Notes: generated by a model not told the origin, from the sequence alone. A stretch of 64,000 bases of DNA from Rhynchopus euleeides (GCA_963210315.1 OY723261.1:1488001-1552000); one strand, 5' to 3'. Shown: positions 28,897 to 41,787, numbered from the stretch's first letter. Numbers and translations are program-made.

Positions 28897-31051
28897 GCCT
28901 GCCCGCCTGCAACAGCCGCGGGCACATCCTCAGGGTGAACGTGGCCCTGGAGGTGCCTCGCTGCACGGAGGGTGGGCGGGCAGGTGGGGGGGCGAGGGTG
29001 GGGGGCCACAACCCCTGCACAACACAGATGCAGAGGGCTGGCCCACCCCCCCGCCCCCTACCCCCCGCCCCCCCCCCCCCCCCCCCCCACACACACAGAC
29101 ACCACCCTCAGCCAGGCCAGGAGAAGCCCCTGGGGCTGCCCCGAACCAGCACCTCTCCTTCTCGTAACAAAGCAGACAACGCGTAGCACCCCTTCGTGGG
29201 GTTCTGTTCAGCCACCTCGCTCGTATTCGGTTTGAAGCATGCATGGAAGTATAAAAGTGGACTGCAGAGAAAACGCTGTGGCTGTTGTTGCTGCTGCTGC
29301 TTGGTGGGGGAGGGTGAAGAATCCGCGGAAGCAAGCCGGACAGGGGGGGTGGGTGTTGGGCGGGGGGGGGGGGGGGGGGCTGGGGGCTGGGGTGAGAAGG
29401 CAAGATGGTGGCGGCAGTGTGGTGTGAAGTGAGAATCATAAAAATATTTAAAAAAAAGCAAAAAAAAATACAACTTTCTCCAGGGGAAAAAACACAACAG
29501 CATTCTCCTAAGCAGTGCCAAAGCGTGGGATGGACGTCGGACGAGCCTGGGAGTCCGGGATTTTCAAAATCATACCGAACGATATATTTATTTGTTGAGG
29601 ACGCTGCCGTCAACACCTCAACTCTGCGCCCCTCCCCACCCATCTCCCCTTACCCCCCTTCCCCATGCGCTGCAGTGTCGCTGTCGGATGCGACTGTGCC
29701 AAGGGGAGGGGGGGTGTAGTCGGTTTCTCGCTGTCTGTGCTTCTGCCTCCTCCACCCCTCACCCTCAACACCCTCCCACCCCCTCCCTCCATGGGGGTGG
29801 GGGGTGGTGTGGTGTGGGGGGGGGGGGAAACAATTGCAAACCCGCGTCCGCCCCGTTTCTTCCTTTCTTTCTCTCGCGAAAAATGGCAAGTTTTTCCCGG
29901 AGTAGAAGAAGAAGAAGAAGTGTATTTCAGGTTTCACCACAGATCAGGGTCTTTGCGGGTTACATGGGGGGGGCAGGGTGGGATGGGAAGGCTTTTCTTG
30001 GGAGGCGGAACATCCCACCCCACCCATCCCCCTCAGACACCCGGCTCAGATCACCCAACCCAAAAAAGATTAGTTTTCCATTTTTTTCAGGACAACCACG
30101 CTGTGGAGGAGGGAATGCCCCCCCCCCGCCCCTCCTTCCACTGATATTTTTATGTTCGTATTTTTTATCCTTTGTAACATCCAAAGTAGTTCCACTGTGC
30201 GGCTTTGAGGATTGTTCTTTTATTCCTCGCATCCTTCTGATGTACATTTCTCGGGTATGGTGGGAAGAGGTTGCCTTCCCTACCCGGTGATGTGCGTTGC
30301 GGGTGTACACTATGGTATCGAGTTGGAGAAGGCGGTGATCGTCTCCAACAAGCCGTGTTCAGTTTATTATATTTGGTCAACTTATATTTTTGTGTCTGCA
30401 AAGTTATTTTTTTGTACCGGGGGGGGGGGGAAACAAATCCCGTCGACCGATATCTATCACTTGGTATATCGTCCTGTCCTGCCCCCCCCTCCCCCACCCA
30501 CTCCCTCTGCATCTTGGACAACCGCACAGAGTTGTACGCAACTGAACTGTCATCTCGGACAGACGGAAATGAAGCCTCCAGAAGCCGGCCTGTCACATTG
30601 CTGACACAACAAGGGTGTGAATGCAAAATGCAAGAGAAAAATGCAGCGGCATCGGTTCGAAAAATCACTAAACGCAAAAAACAAAGCCCCCGCGTCTGTC
30701 TGCGGGTTGGCCTCTTTTGGTTGTGGGAGAGTTTAACAAGCGCAGCAGCAACGCCATCTCTGGGGAGAAGCTGCATCATTTTCATTTCCGGAAACAAAAA
30801 TAGGTACGGGCGGTCACAGGAAGGGGTTTGGTTCAAAAGGGGGAGCCGCGTGCAAAAAAAACGGAGGGGGCAACAAAACACAACGGAAGCAGGCAGCAAG
30901 CAGCAGCAAAAAAAAACGAAGGAGCCCCACCCACCCCGCCCCGCCACACATACAACACGTATCAACATGCATCCCTGGTTTCCCTCTCCTCAAGGGCTGC
31001 TCTTCCTCAGCACACCACTGCCACCCTCGCAGGGGATCGCACAGCCCCAGG
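28897..31051 (+). other. 2.2-kb intergenic stretch with long C and G runs
   Basis: It holds several homopolymer runs (about 29071-29090 C, 29362-29380 G, 29816-29827 G, 30419-30430 G) and A-rich tracts. No gene is supported. Confidence 0.5.
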
Positions 31052-32443
31052 ATGTCCACAGCATCTTGCCCAGTGTCGCCGTCGCGCAAAAGGTCGCGGC
31101 GGTTTGAGGCGTCGGATCAGCTTCTCGCGGAGATGGGTGCTTCGTTCCGGAGCTTTGAGGAGGCGGTGCGGGTGCGGCTGAAGAGTTGCCAGGAGCAGAA
31201 GGCGGTGCTGCTGAAGAACCGCAGCGAATTCAACGACGAGATGGCGCGGAAGCGCCAGCGCCTCATCCACGACCTCAGCTCTGTCTTCTCCGGCAAGGAC
31301 ACGCCAGGCGACACGGAGGCCGAGGTGAAGCTGCTGATCGGGGGGGAGAACTTCACGGCGAGCATCAAGACCCTCACCAACATCCCCAACACGCTGTTCA
31401 CCCTGCTGCTGCAGAACGACAGCGGTGGTCAGATGTACCAGCTGGATCGCGACCCTGATCTGTTCCGCGTTGTGCTGCAGTACATGGAGGACCCTGTCAA
31501 CTTCAGCGGCCTGAGTGGAATCTGCAAGCTCGACGCGACGAACATCGCACGCGAGGCAGGGTTTTATGGGCTGGGCGGGCTGCGCCGCCTTGCGATAAAT
31601 TGCACATCTCTCGTCGTCTCCAAGGAAAGGGACTCGCCCTACTCCACCATCAGCGCTGCTGTTGCGGCTGCGGCGAATGGCGATCGCATCGTTGTCCTGC
31701 CCGGTGTCTATGAGGAGGTTGTCTTCACGACAAAGCGCCTCGAAATCTGCGGCGAAGGCAACAGGGAGGACGTTGTGGTCTGCACGAAGGAGGTGCATCC
31801 AACGATTGTGTTCACAGGCTCCGGAGGGGGTGTGCTGCGCAACCTGACCCTGCGTGAGGACTCCCCTTTTGGCGTGGGGCTCGTTGAGGGGAAGGGGTCT
31901 TCGAGCATCATGATTGAATCCTGCGACCTCAGCACTAAATGCTCTGGGAATGCGATCAACATCGTGGATGCCTCCTCACTGCACCTGGTGGACTGTGTGG
32001 TGCACGACGTGAAGGGGAGCGGCGTGTTCCTCCGGGACACCGCGACAGCGACGATCCGGAATAACGTCTTCTACAACCTCGATTCCTGCGGGCTGTTTAC
32101 ACGGCACCAGACGCGGTTCTACCTCGAGAATAATAAAATACACAAGGCGGCGTTAGGGGGTCTGGACATCAACGACATGTCGCTGGGGACCATCGAAGGC
32201 AACATGATTACCCACTGCGGCAGGGGGGGCATCGTGTTCTACGGCAGCTCGCACACCCGCGTGAAGGGGAACACCATCACGCACAATGAGTACGGCATGC
32301 GTTCCTTCGAGAGCAGCATCCAGATTATCAACCATAACATCGTGCGGGATAACATCATCGAAGATCACCAGGGCTCGGCCATCAAGCGTGCCATCCAAGA
32401 GGAGGACCTCCTTGCGAAGAAGATGATGGGGCCTGTTGCATAG
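31052..32443 (+). CDS. KCTD-like BTB (T1) and right-handed beta-helix protein
   Basis: A 463-residue single-exon protein. Residues about 15-85 are a charged helical, coiled-coil-like stretch. Residues about 88-185 read as a T1/BTB fold (VKLLIGGENFTASIKTLTNIPNTLF, DRDPDLFRVVLQYM, AREAGFYGL), as in KCTD adaptors of cullin-3 ligases. Residues about 195-445 are a right-handed parallel beta-helix with repeated NNxIxxN-type turns (IRNNVFYN, LENNKIHK, IEGNMITHC, VKGNTITHN, VRDNIIEDH), as in FBXO11. A BTB domain replacing an F-box on an FBXO11-like helix suggests a cullin-3 substrate adaptor; that role is inferred. The start follows a pyrimidine tract and CGCAG. Confidence 0.88.
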   Translation: MSTASCPVSPSRKRSRRFEASDQLLAEMGASFRSFEEAVRVRLKSCQEQKAVLLKNRSEFNDEMARKRQRLIHDLSSVFSGKDTPGDTEAEVKLLIGGENFTASIKTLTNIPNTLFTLLLQNDSGGQMYQLDRDPDLFRVVLQYMEDPVNFSGLSGICKLDATNIAREAGFYGLGGLRRLAINCTSLVVSKERDSPYSTISAAVAAAANGDRIVVLPGVYEEVVFTTKRLEICGEGNREDVVVCTKEVHPTIVFTGSGGGVLRNLTLREDSPFGVGLVEGKGSSSIMIESCDLSTKCSGNAINIVDASSLHLVDCVVHDVKGSGVFLRDTATATIRNNVFYNLDSCGLFTRHQTRFYLENNKIHKAALGGLDINDMSLGTIEGNMITHCGRGGIVFYGSSHTRVKGNTITHNEYGMRSFESSIQIINHNIVRDNIIEDHQGSAIKRAIQEEDLLAKKMMGPVA

Positions 32444-35400
32444 GCAGGGCGGGGTCTTGCGGTGGGGGCAGCCAAGCGGCTGGAAGTGTTTGCTTGTGTG
32501 TCGGATGACAAAAGAGAGTAGGGGTGGGGGTGTGTAAGAGGCACGTCGGCAGGACCGGAGATCCCGCTGTGTGTCGTGGCGGCTTGTGTGTTGGTATCGC
32601 GGTGGGGGTTTGTATCCTGCACAAAGGTTGGGTGCGGTCTGGGCTGTAAACAGGTTCACGTGTCGGTGGTGTGAGAAGGGGTAGGCGCACGCATCGAAGT
32701 GAGTCGAGGTGGTGGCGGGATCGCACCCACCCTTGTGTCTGTGCTATCCCACACCGTGTTTTCTACGTTTGTGATAAAAGCTCTGCCTTCCCTCCGCCCT
32801 GCGGTGGTGTTCAGAAGTGCGATGTACTGCACTCCGTTTCCCTTGCTGGTTTCAGAAAAGCCAACCAGAGAAAGTGTCAGGCCCATTATGCCATCTTGCG
32901 TCGAAGCGGCATCTAAGCCCGTTGCTGCAATGCATATCGTATATAGTTGCGACGTTTCGGCGCCCCTCCGTGTGAACGAACCTCGGTCGATATATGGGAG
33001 CATCCCCTCCGGGGTCCCAGGAGGTTTCGTGAGGCAGATTCTCAAATTTTGGCTGAATTCCTCGAGAAATGCCTGGACAAAAAAAAGCTGGATGCCACAT
33101 CACATGAAAAGACGGCCATCCTGTTGGGCTGACACTTCGTGTGGCAGCCGCTGATCCACACTGCGGAACCTATTGAAGCACTTGCCCAAAAAACCACTTC
33201 ATGCGCCGGGGGCGGTGGAGGACTGCATTCGCAGAACACCATGTTAGATTCCTTCTCGCATGTGTATTGGCGGCATTTTTTCAGTCGAGTGATATATGGG
33301 CGAATCGTCATCGCTGACTTTGGATGGGCTGTGTGAACTGCAGCACCGACCGATGGGTGCTATGCGGTTAATGGTAGTTCCATTGTTGTGGGTTGGATGG
33401 TGGGGATCTTCGCTCTTGTGCCACGGCGTGTCAAACTGTGTCGCTTTGCAGCCAAAGCTTTGTAAGGCAGCTCACCTTTTCTCACTTCCCTGCATCTCTG
33501 AGCGAAGGCCCCTCTGCCCCCGTATCACCTATTCCGGCAACACCGCCGGTGCCACTGACATCCATCAAGCGGCTGCCCGACGCGGTGGGTATTTGTCGAT
33601 CGTGAGAACACCCACCGATTGCATAGTTTGTCTGCAACAGCCCTCCCAACAAGGGGATATATTGCGAGTGTGACCATTCTGCCTCTCAAAACAGCCCAAA
33701 GCTGGACTTCAACAAGGCCCAGCCAAGCCGTGAAACGTTCTCTTTACTGTTCACATCCCTGCCCCTCCGTTTGTCCCTCAGCATCCTGGGCGATGTGCAG
33801 ACAGCTGCGTTCTGGAGTTGATAATAGCCCTCCCCTCTCCTAAAGGACAGAAGGGGTTGTGGCCGTTCATCGATGCAGATCAGGGATGCAGTGCCCGGAA
33901 GACCAGGTGGGAAGTTGTTGAGGAGATGCCTGGAGTGGCATCTGGCGTTTTCCCCTTGCTGTCCTGTGGCTTGCAATAATGAAAATACAGGCGGGTGTCC
34001 ATCGATTCAGCTTCACCGAGGCCCTTTGATTTCTGGTGGAACCCGCGTTTCCTTGTGCTGGTAATCAGCTCCTTGTTTCATGTCAGAATGCCAGTGCGGT
34101 TGGCTTGCCCCCGTGACCCCACTATCGTTCTTGACATCGGCAATTATGCAATTCATCATCACTCACCCACACAGCCCCTTTATATTCCTCGTTGTCATTC
34201 TTCTGATAAACCGTTGTTCAGTTCACTGCAAAGAGTGTCGGAGAGATGTAGGTCACGGCGAACCCATCACAGACAAGTGGGCCAGACAAGTGGTTTGTAA
34301 GGATTTTCTGTGGTAGTCTGTCACGGCCAGGGCCTGTTGTCCCCACTCGATGACATTCTGGCACCTCAGACACGCAGGTCAAGGTCGTCTTGTTCTGTCA
34401 TTCTGGTACTTTCTGTTCTCACAGGTCTGTTTCTGTATTTTGACCTCCTTACCCTGACTGGGCGTGTGTCTCGGTATCGTGTCTGGCTAACAAGTCGGTT
34501 AAATAATTAGGGGGTGGGGTGGGTCGGGTTGGGTTGGGGCTATCGTTCTGAGGTGCTGAAAGCGCTCCTGGTAACGCTTTTGTGTCGCACTGGCACAGTT
34601 TGACCCAGATGCCCCCAGTAAGCCGTTTTCAAGAAGAAAGGGGCCTGGTCGTCACGCCGAAATAGAAACAACAGGAATACACTACCGTCCGGTATTCTTC
34701 CTCCATGTCATTTGCATACCATCGCTGGCCTTTGCCATTCAGCGACGAAGCGAACCGAATCAGCGAAGGGAAATGGTACGACTGCTGATTACCCTGACTG
34801 ATTTCTGATCCCGCCTCGGACATGCACTGGTTCCTTTGGGGAGAGTTGTCTCAAGCGTGAGCAACAAACACATCCACACCCGCCTTGTTTGTTGTTGTGT
34901 CTGGGTGAGGGGTGTGATTGCCGACCAGAGTTCCTGACTGTGCCGAAGAACTCCCAACTCTTCGGGGCCCAACGGATCGCTGCAGGCATCCCCACCCCCC
35001 CGTGAACAGATGAAGCCGCACCCCTTCAGCCCGCCCTTCTATTATTGGCCTATCTCTCTGTGCCTATCGGCCTATCTCTGGGTCCTAGGTGGAAGCGTCA
35101 ACGATCAAACGAAGTACAAGTAGTGGGGGAGAGTGGCAGAGCTGAAGTGACACTTTTCTCTGGCAGTTGAACCCCCGTTATTTTCCCGCCCGGGTTTGGC
35201 GCACAGACCGCCTGCTCTTTTATTTTGGCACCCCCAAGTTTTTATTCGGCGGAATTTTTTTTGCCACACTCCTCGTCCTTAGCATTCTCACGGCACAATG
35301 TGTCATCGCTCCAGTGTTCTCTCCTACACACAGTCAGTGCACGATAGACCTCGCGAGGAAACTGGACCCCGCCAGTGGGCCAACTTGGCGAAACTTCGAC

Positions 35401-38128
35401 TGGGTGTCTGATCGGCGTGGACCGATGGTGCAGACCTGTTTCTCTGCATGGTCTTCACTCGACGTGGCACTGCTGGAAAACCATTCGCGTGTGTGTGTAT
35501 ATCGGAGGCGGGCTTCGTGGTGCCATTTTCCCCCTCCACAATATACCCACTCCTTGCCGGATCATCACACAGAAGGCTGCTCAAGGTGCCCTTCGCCCTC
35601 CTGTAGCCGTGCCGGAGGTGTCTTTGTCTGTCTCTCTTATTTTGTTTGCCCTCTGTCTGTCTGTGCTACTGCCCGTATTGCCCACACCCCCCATCCCCTA
35701 ATTCCTGCTTCCAACAACACAATGCAGGTGTGCGATATGTCTTGGTGATGTTCAATCCGCTGCCCTCCATGTTTACATCAAACAAAAGCCCTTCAAAAGG
35801 ACAGGCGGGCAGCGAAGTTTAGGAGGTGGTGCCGAAGATGCCATCAGGCAATCACGTGGGGTTTGGGCACCAAGCAAACACCCAGCCCGATCCTTTTTGT
35901 GGATCCCACACACCCCCTCCTCCCCTTTCCCCCTTCTTCTCCAGCAGATCCAGCCACGGAGGGGCACAGGCAGGTTGGCATTTCCTGCCTCCTGCCGACC
36001 TTTTTTTGGATGCATTGTCTTCCTCAGTTACACAAAAATGAACTTCCCTGTCACGTCCCTGGTCACGTCAGGCTGCCCACACCGAAAGAAGAAGCGCCAG
36101 GGTGTGTGTGTGTGGGGGCGGGGTGGGTGGGTAGTGGAGATCGCACCAAGAGCAAGTGCTCGGTGTGTGTACACTAAGACACAGTAGAGTTCAGAACAGC
36201 GGCCCCCTCTCAACGGGGGAGAAAGAGACACAAATGGTTCAAATCGTGCAAGATTCACGTGTGTGTTCATCACTTTTCGGGTGGGTTAACCCTGCACGGA
36301 TGATTTGGCCTATACCACCATATGTGTGTGTTGGGTAGTGATAGTGGTTTCAAGTGGGTAACCCTGCGCGGATCTGTGCCCACTCCCCGCCCACCCCCTA
36401 CGTCACAGCGGATGCCCCACTCGGGTTACAGTGTGGGGCCAACTCCTGTGTGTGGGGGTGGGTGGGTGGGCCTCCCTGCTCCCTCCCCTTCTCTGCCACC
36501 TCCTGCGACACAGCAGCGCATGCCGCCAATCCTTGAGAAACAGCAACACTTTTTGTTTTATTGATCCGTGATGATTCTGTTCCCTTTATTTTGCTTGGCC
36601 GTGCGGGCCGTCGGGGGAGGGCGGGATTTTGGGGGAAATGGGGTGAGTATGCTTGTGGTGTTCGAAGATCGCCTGGAGATTTTTACATTCACTGAAGCCG
36701 CTTCGCCTGAGTGGGAGATGGGAGTATCAGAGACTTAGAGGTTGCTTGCAGTGCGTGACATGGCACCCAATCTCTCAGTTCGGTGCATTCTGCGACATGA
36801 GTGGGTGGGGCCTTCGCTAAGAAATGCAGAGAAGTGAGGAAGGGTGAACCGCCTCACAAAACTGTCTGCAACGTGACACGGTTTGACACACACTGACACA
36901 GAGCGAAGTCCCCCGGTGGGGGTTTTCTTTTCATCTGCACAGGATGTTTATCGCGATCGGCAAAAATACCCCCTGGTTCTTCTCCCCCTCTTCTGCTTTG
37001 CACACAGTTCTTAATGGTTGTGATTTTCGTCTTTTCAGGCTGGCATATTTTTCTCAGGCGATGGCGGCGCCTCTGTGATCCACACTATTCTTCATATCGA
37101 AACCATCTCCTCAAAAGACTCCCTTTTTCTGTACACCCGTATCTGTGCTCCTGTCGGGCCGAAGGTTCTGCCGATACCCCACATGACCCTCTGTGTGTTG
37201 GGTTTGCACTGCTCCAACAGTGAAGGATTTGAGCATCTTTTTTGGCCGTGTCTCCAGCAGCCCACCCAGTGGAGAGGCTTCGGGTCCTTCTGGCCGTGCG
37301 GTGGTATTGCCGTCATCACAATCCCGAGAAATGCAAAAACGAAGCCAATTCAGCGCGGTGTCGGGTCCTGGCTGTGCTATGCCCCTGCACGTTGTCCAGA
37401 AACCGATGTTTACAAACACAGGAGTGGGGAGAACCATTGATGTCTCAAAAACCAGTGCCCAGAAAAGCATCGGGGCCGCACCTGCCCCTCGCAAAGGGTT
37501 TCAAGCAATCTGAAGGCAGCGCCGCCGTGCCCTGTGCCAATTTTTTTGCACCCCAATCCCCTTAGAGGAGGCAGTTCTCTTTCCACTGCCGGCACAATCA
37601 AAGGGTGGGTGGCGGTGCAGCATGGCTGTGGTTGCAGAACCAATTGCGCTCGATCTCACCCCCCCCTCCCCCCGCCGCCCTCCTTCCGCCCGCCTTGTGT
37701 TGCCAAAGAGTGCTGCTGAGCAAAAGTGTCCGGTGCACCACCATGTTTTTTGGCCTGGTGCAGTCAAGCTGCACCAGACACACCTGCAAAATCACGAGTT
37801 TGGGGGAGGTTGTGATCTTCTCGTCTTCTTCTTCATTTGTTTTGCCGATCCCTCCACGCCCAGTGTGTGTGCGGGCATCCGGCAACCAACACCACACCCA
37901 CACCCGCAGAGAGGGGCATTCATGGCGTAGCGAAGTGGCGTGTCTCTGTGTAACTTTCAGGGGCACAGCGGTTTCTGCATCTTCCACCACCCGCCCCTTG
38001 CTTTCGCCTCTCGGAAGTGGCAAGTGGAGTGGAGCGGAGGGTGGGGCGCAGTAACAGAGCAGGCGGTTGGTGAGTCCTGCCTCAAGAGCATCCTGGCGTG
38101 AAGGTGCTTCGGGGGTTTAGCTGAAGAG
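32444..38128 (+). other. 5.7-kb stretch with no recognisable gene
   Basis: Many short frames occur on both strands, but none shows a domain, convincing start or splice continuity. Low-complexity GTGGGG and CCCC runs are scattered through it. No snoRNA-like unit was seen here, in contrast to the two ends of the window. Confidence 0.5.
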
Positions 38129-40237
38129 ATGCCGCCACCGACACCAGCACCACCGACACCATCACCACCGACACCAGCACCACCGACGCCAGCACCACCC
38201 ACGACACTGGCACCTGATACACCTGATCCGGCACAAGCTCCCAATGGGACTGCATCTACCGTGACTCTCACCGTATCGCCCACACTGACGCTGGAGGTGC
38301 CAGACTACGGTTCACCTGACTACCTTGCGGCCGCCCTTGGGTCTGTGCTCCTTTTCTGCGTCCTCCTCTTCCTCGCGCTGCTATTGTACAAGCTGTTCGG
38401 CGGCGGCGGCTTCGGCAGCAGGAACATCAAGGCTGTCCTCGACTCGCAGCGCGCCTCCGCCCGCAAGCACACCTCCGAGCGCTACTTCAGCGGGGCACCC
38501 GACGCCGAAAGCCTCAAGAGCTCCAACCGCCTCAATGAGCCCCTGGCACAAGCGTCCTTCACACACCCCGAGGCGGGATCGCTGCTGAGCGAGGTTATCG
38601 TGCGGGGCGAAGGCATGCGCACCGCCCTGGTTGTGCTTGCTGCAGGGGGGCCGTCACATAAAGCGGTCCAGATGGCACGGTCACTAGGTGCAGGCGATGT
38701 GCGCGTGCTGTCTGACACGGGTGCGGAGAAGGCGACACGCGCCAGCATCCTTGCTGGGCTCAGGTGGCTGACGGCATCCGTCACCGAGAGGGAGGACGAG
38801 GTGGTGCTGATTGTCGTCGGGTATCCCTGCGATAGCTACGATGGTGTCGGGGGCTTCAAGCCTGTCGACTACGCAAGGTCGGGCGCAGTGACGGTGCAGG
38901 ATATCATCGGGGAGCTGGCCCAGGTGCCCTCCGCCAAGGTGTGCATCATCTACGATGTGCCGTCTCCGAGACCTGCGTGGGGGCTGCCGCACTGCATGGT
39001 GCCACGGAACTGCGTGATGCCGCTGCAGTCGCACCGTGCGTCGTATGGCATGAAGCATCTGGTGCTGCTGGCGGCGCACGGAAAGGCCGATCCGTCGTTG
39101 CTGACGGATGCGGTGGGTGCGTCGGCCTGCAGCGATGTTGCATCTGCCGACCTTCTGCGCAGCGTGCATGCCAACCTGTCGGCGCACACCACCACCGCCT
39201 ACCCTGTGCTGTGGAGCACCCGCCTCCTGCAGGAAGACACGCCGTTCCCCTTCCCTGGCTTTGACTCATACGAGCCGCCAGTCATCACCGGACACCGCGA
39301 CTCTTCGCACAAGCGCAGCCTCCGGAGTGCGCCACCGCCTCTTCAGTCGAGCCCGACAAACCAGCCCCCGACACCCCTGTGGTCGCGCAACCTCGGCCAG
39401 CGCAACGGGGCTGCCAGCGACTCGGAGGACGAGGAGGCGTTCCCCGCATGGATCGGGGGGGGGCAGCGCCGCTCCGCCAGCCCCTTCGAAGGTCGCTCCC
39501 CCGGCCGCCCCGACCCGCACCGCAGCCAGGCGGGGCCGCGCCCCACCAGTCCTACGGCCAGCAAGCCCCTGCAGGCCCACACCAACCCGTGGCTCCCCCG
39601 CAGCCCGGGGCTGGGCGAACGCCTCCCCTCCCCGACGGCTTCGCCGCAGATTCCTGTGTACGCATCGCAGCTGTCCCCGGTGGCGGCGCCGGTGTTCCCC
39701 AGCGCCATGCGTCAGGGGCCGCTTCTGCACTCCACAGTGTCGCTGAGGCCACAGAGCCCGTCCAGCCTGCGCGAGCCCCGCTCCGCCATGCGCAGCTCGA
39801 GCCCCAGGGCGGCTCGGTCTGTATCCCCGGCAGCGACGGTGCTGAGCACAGCACTCTACTCCCCACGCGGGTCTCCGTCGGCGCCGCCGCGTGTGAACTG
39901 TTTGGTGCAGAGCCACACCAGCGTGCCGCACTTCTCCTACAAACGCTGCACCGTCCGTGCGAAGGCCGGGCGTGACTGGGCGGTGGAGGTGGTTAGTGAG
40001 GGCGACCCTGCACCACTCGAGGTGAAGGTCGAGGATGTTGAGCGGTGTGGTGCAGAGGAGGCGGGCAGCACAGACTATCCCGACCAGGCGATGTTTCTCG
40101 TGCCCTACGACCAGCCCCGCCTTGTTCTTGTCTTCGAGGACACGGAGATGCGCGACACTTGGATTTCATGGGTTCATCACGTCCGCCCCGAATCAGTTGT
40201 GATCCTTCCATCGACCTTCTCCATGCCTACACTATAG
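38129..40237 (+). CDS. Membrane-anchored pseudo-metacaspase with PH-like C-terminus
   Basis: A 702-residue single-exon protein. Residues 1-60 are Pro/Thr-rich; a membrane helix spans about 67-90 (GSVLLFCVLLFLALLLYKLF). Residues about 162-300 follow the metacaspase p20 pattern: ALVVLAAGG, GDVRVLSD, TRASILAGLRWLTASV, EDEVVLIVVGY, KPVDYARSGAVTVQDIIGELAQVPSAKVCIIYD. The catalytic His (normally SGHG) falls at VGYPC and the catalytic Cys (normally DSCHSG) falls at DVPSPR, so both are missing. A Ser/Pro/Arg-rich linker (about 380-600) leads to a PH-like domain (about 605-690, ending DTEMRDTWISWVHHV). Catalytically dead metacaspases are known in trypanosomes. A scaffold or signalling role at a membrane is inferred. 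Confidence 0.8.
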   Translation: MPPPTPAPPTPSPPTPAPPTPAPPTTLAPDTPDPAQAPNGTASTVTLTVSPTLTLEVPDYGSPDYLAAALGSVLLFCVLLFLALLLYKLFGGGGFGSRNIKAVLDSQRASARKHTSERYFSGAPDAESLKSSNRLNEPLAQASFTHPEAGSLLSEVIVRGEGMRTALVVLAAGGPSHKAVQMARSLGAGDVRVLSDTGAEKATRASILAGLRWLTASVTEREDEVVLIVVGYPCDSYDGVGGFKPVDYARSGAVTVQDIIGELAQVPSAKVCIIYDVPSPRPAWGLPHCMVPRNCVMPLQSHRASYGMKHLVLLAAHGKADPSLLTDAVGASACSDVASADLLRSVHANLSAHTTTAYPVLWSTRLLQEDTPFPFPGFDSYEPPVITGHRDSSHKRSLRSAPPPLQSSPTNQPPTPLWSRNLGQRNGAASDSEDEEAFPAWIGGGQRRSASPFEGRSPGRPDPHRSQAGPRPTSPTASKPLQAHTNPWLPRSPGLGERLPSPTASPQIPVYASQLSPVAAPVFPSAMRQGPLLHSTVSLRPQSPSSLREPRSAMRSSSPRAARSVSPAATVLSTALYSPRGSPSAPPRVNCLVQSHTSVPHFSYKRCTVRAKAGRDWAVEVVSEGDPAPLEVKVEDVERCGAEEAGSTDYPDQAMFLVPYDQPRLVLVFEDTEMRDTWISWVHHVRPESVVILPSTFSMPTL

Positions 40238-41729
40238 CCGTGGCGTTCCTGTGTGGTGTGCATTGCATGGGGGTGACGGTTCCCCGAAAATAAAAGTATC
40301 CCTCGCGCATGGTGTGTGTGCTGCAGGTGGGTGGGCAGGGAGGTGTGTCTTGGGCAGCACCCACCACCTGGTGTCGTCTGTAGCGTATGTATGTATTGTG
40401 CAAGCCCCACAGGGGGTGGGGTGGGGGGTGGGAGGGGGGTTGGCTCTGCGGGATGCAGAATTGTGATAAACAAAAAAAAGCACGCACACACCCCCGTCCC
40501 ACCCCCAGTTTCCTTTCTCATGTACAGCGGCCCCTTTCCATTTTGTCTGTCTTCAAGTTAAGGGGGGGGGGGTGTGTGGGTGTTTGTCTGTGGCAGGGCG
40601 GGGCGTTCCTTCCTGAGAGCTGGGGCGGTGAGGCGGTGTGGCTCTTTTTGAGGTCTCCCAACAAGGAGCCTCAGCCAGGCGGAAAATTGCAACAAGATTA
40701 GGTAAGTGCTCGGTGGCTGTCGGAACGCAGAGTGGCATGCGCTTGTCAGCACAAACCGCGCGTCATCAACGGAAAACATTTTTCCGGTTGCCTTTCGTAC
40801 TCTCCACGCACGGATGTATTTCTTCTATGTTTTTTTTGACAATCTTCGCGGAAAGTGTCAATTCAGTTCTGCCTAACCACAAGATACGCCACCTCCTCGT
40901 CGTGGATGGTTTGTGGTGGTAGTGTGCGTGGAGCGTCAACGCATCAATCGAATTCCGAGCGATAGACGGGGGGGTGCTGAAGTGCCACTTGCATGCGCTG
41001 ATGGGAATATCCGCCACCCTTCACCCCCCCCCCCCCACCTCACACCCCCTCGCACATCCCTCCTCGCTTCCCACCCCCCCTTGTCTTCCCTCCCTCCGTC
41101 TCTCTGCCAGTTCTTCTCGTCGCCAAAATCTGGATCAGTGTGATGCACCGTCTTGATGCAACACACCGTCTCTGCATCACGAGAGCCGAGCCAGATTTGT
41201 CTGTCTGCCTCTCCTCCCCGGTTGGCTTGTCTGGGTGTGTTTGGGGATGTTGGTTGCGCTCAACGAAAAGTAGTTCGGGGAGTGGGGGGGGGGGGGTCTG
41301 GTGTATTGCAGTTACCAGAGCTTGCCAGGGCGGTTCTACCATACAAGCGAAAAGGGAGGACGCCGTCAGGAATCCCTTATCCCCCCGGGGGTGGGGGAGG
41401 GGGGGGGGGTAAGTAAAGAAATCTTTGGTTTTTTTGTCAAAAATTGTAAAATGCTGTATCCCCGCACCGTATCGCGGCTGCGCAGCATCTGCCTGCCCCG
41501 TGCGCACGCCAAACCTACATTGTTTCTCTTATGCACCCACATCGCAGGGCTGCGTCAGGGTGGCGCCTGCAACCCTGCATTACGTGGCTTACGCACCAAA
41601 GGAAATTCGTCGATCGCGGTAGCCACCCCACCCCCTACCGCCTGCTGCTGCGGTAATCTTCTCCAGAAAATATCGCTGTCAACAGTTTCCTGCGTGCTTT
41701 TTTTCACTTTTCCACTGCCCCCCCCCCCC
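40238..41729 (+). other. Intergenic with poly-G and poly-C runs
   Basis: Homopolymer runs lie at about 40561-40571, 41027-41036, 41281-41297 and 41720-41729. No gene is supported. The last C run borders the transposon nest. Confidence 0.5.
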
Positions 41730-41787
41730 TAGGGGGGGTCATACACGGTGGGATCTTGTAAATTTTACATGTATAACTACAAGTATA

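Noticed and set aside
35167-35748. 193-aa membrane-like frame
   Set aside because: It lacks an ATG at its start, has only a short hydrophobic stretch, and the rest is low-quality sequence.
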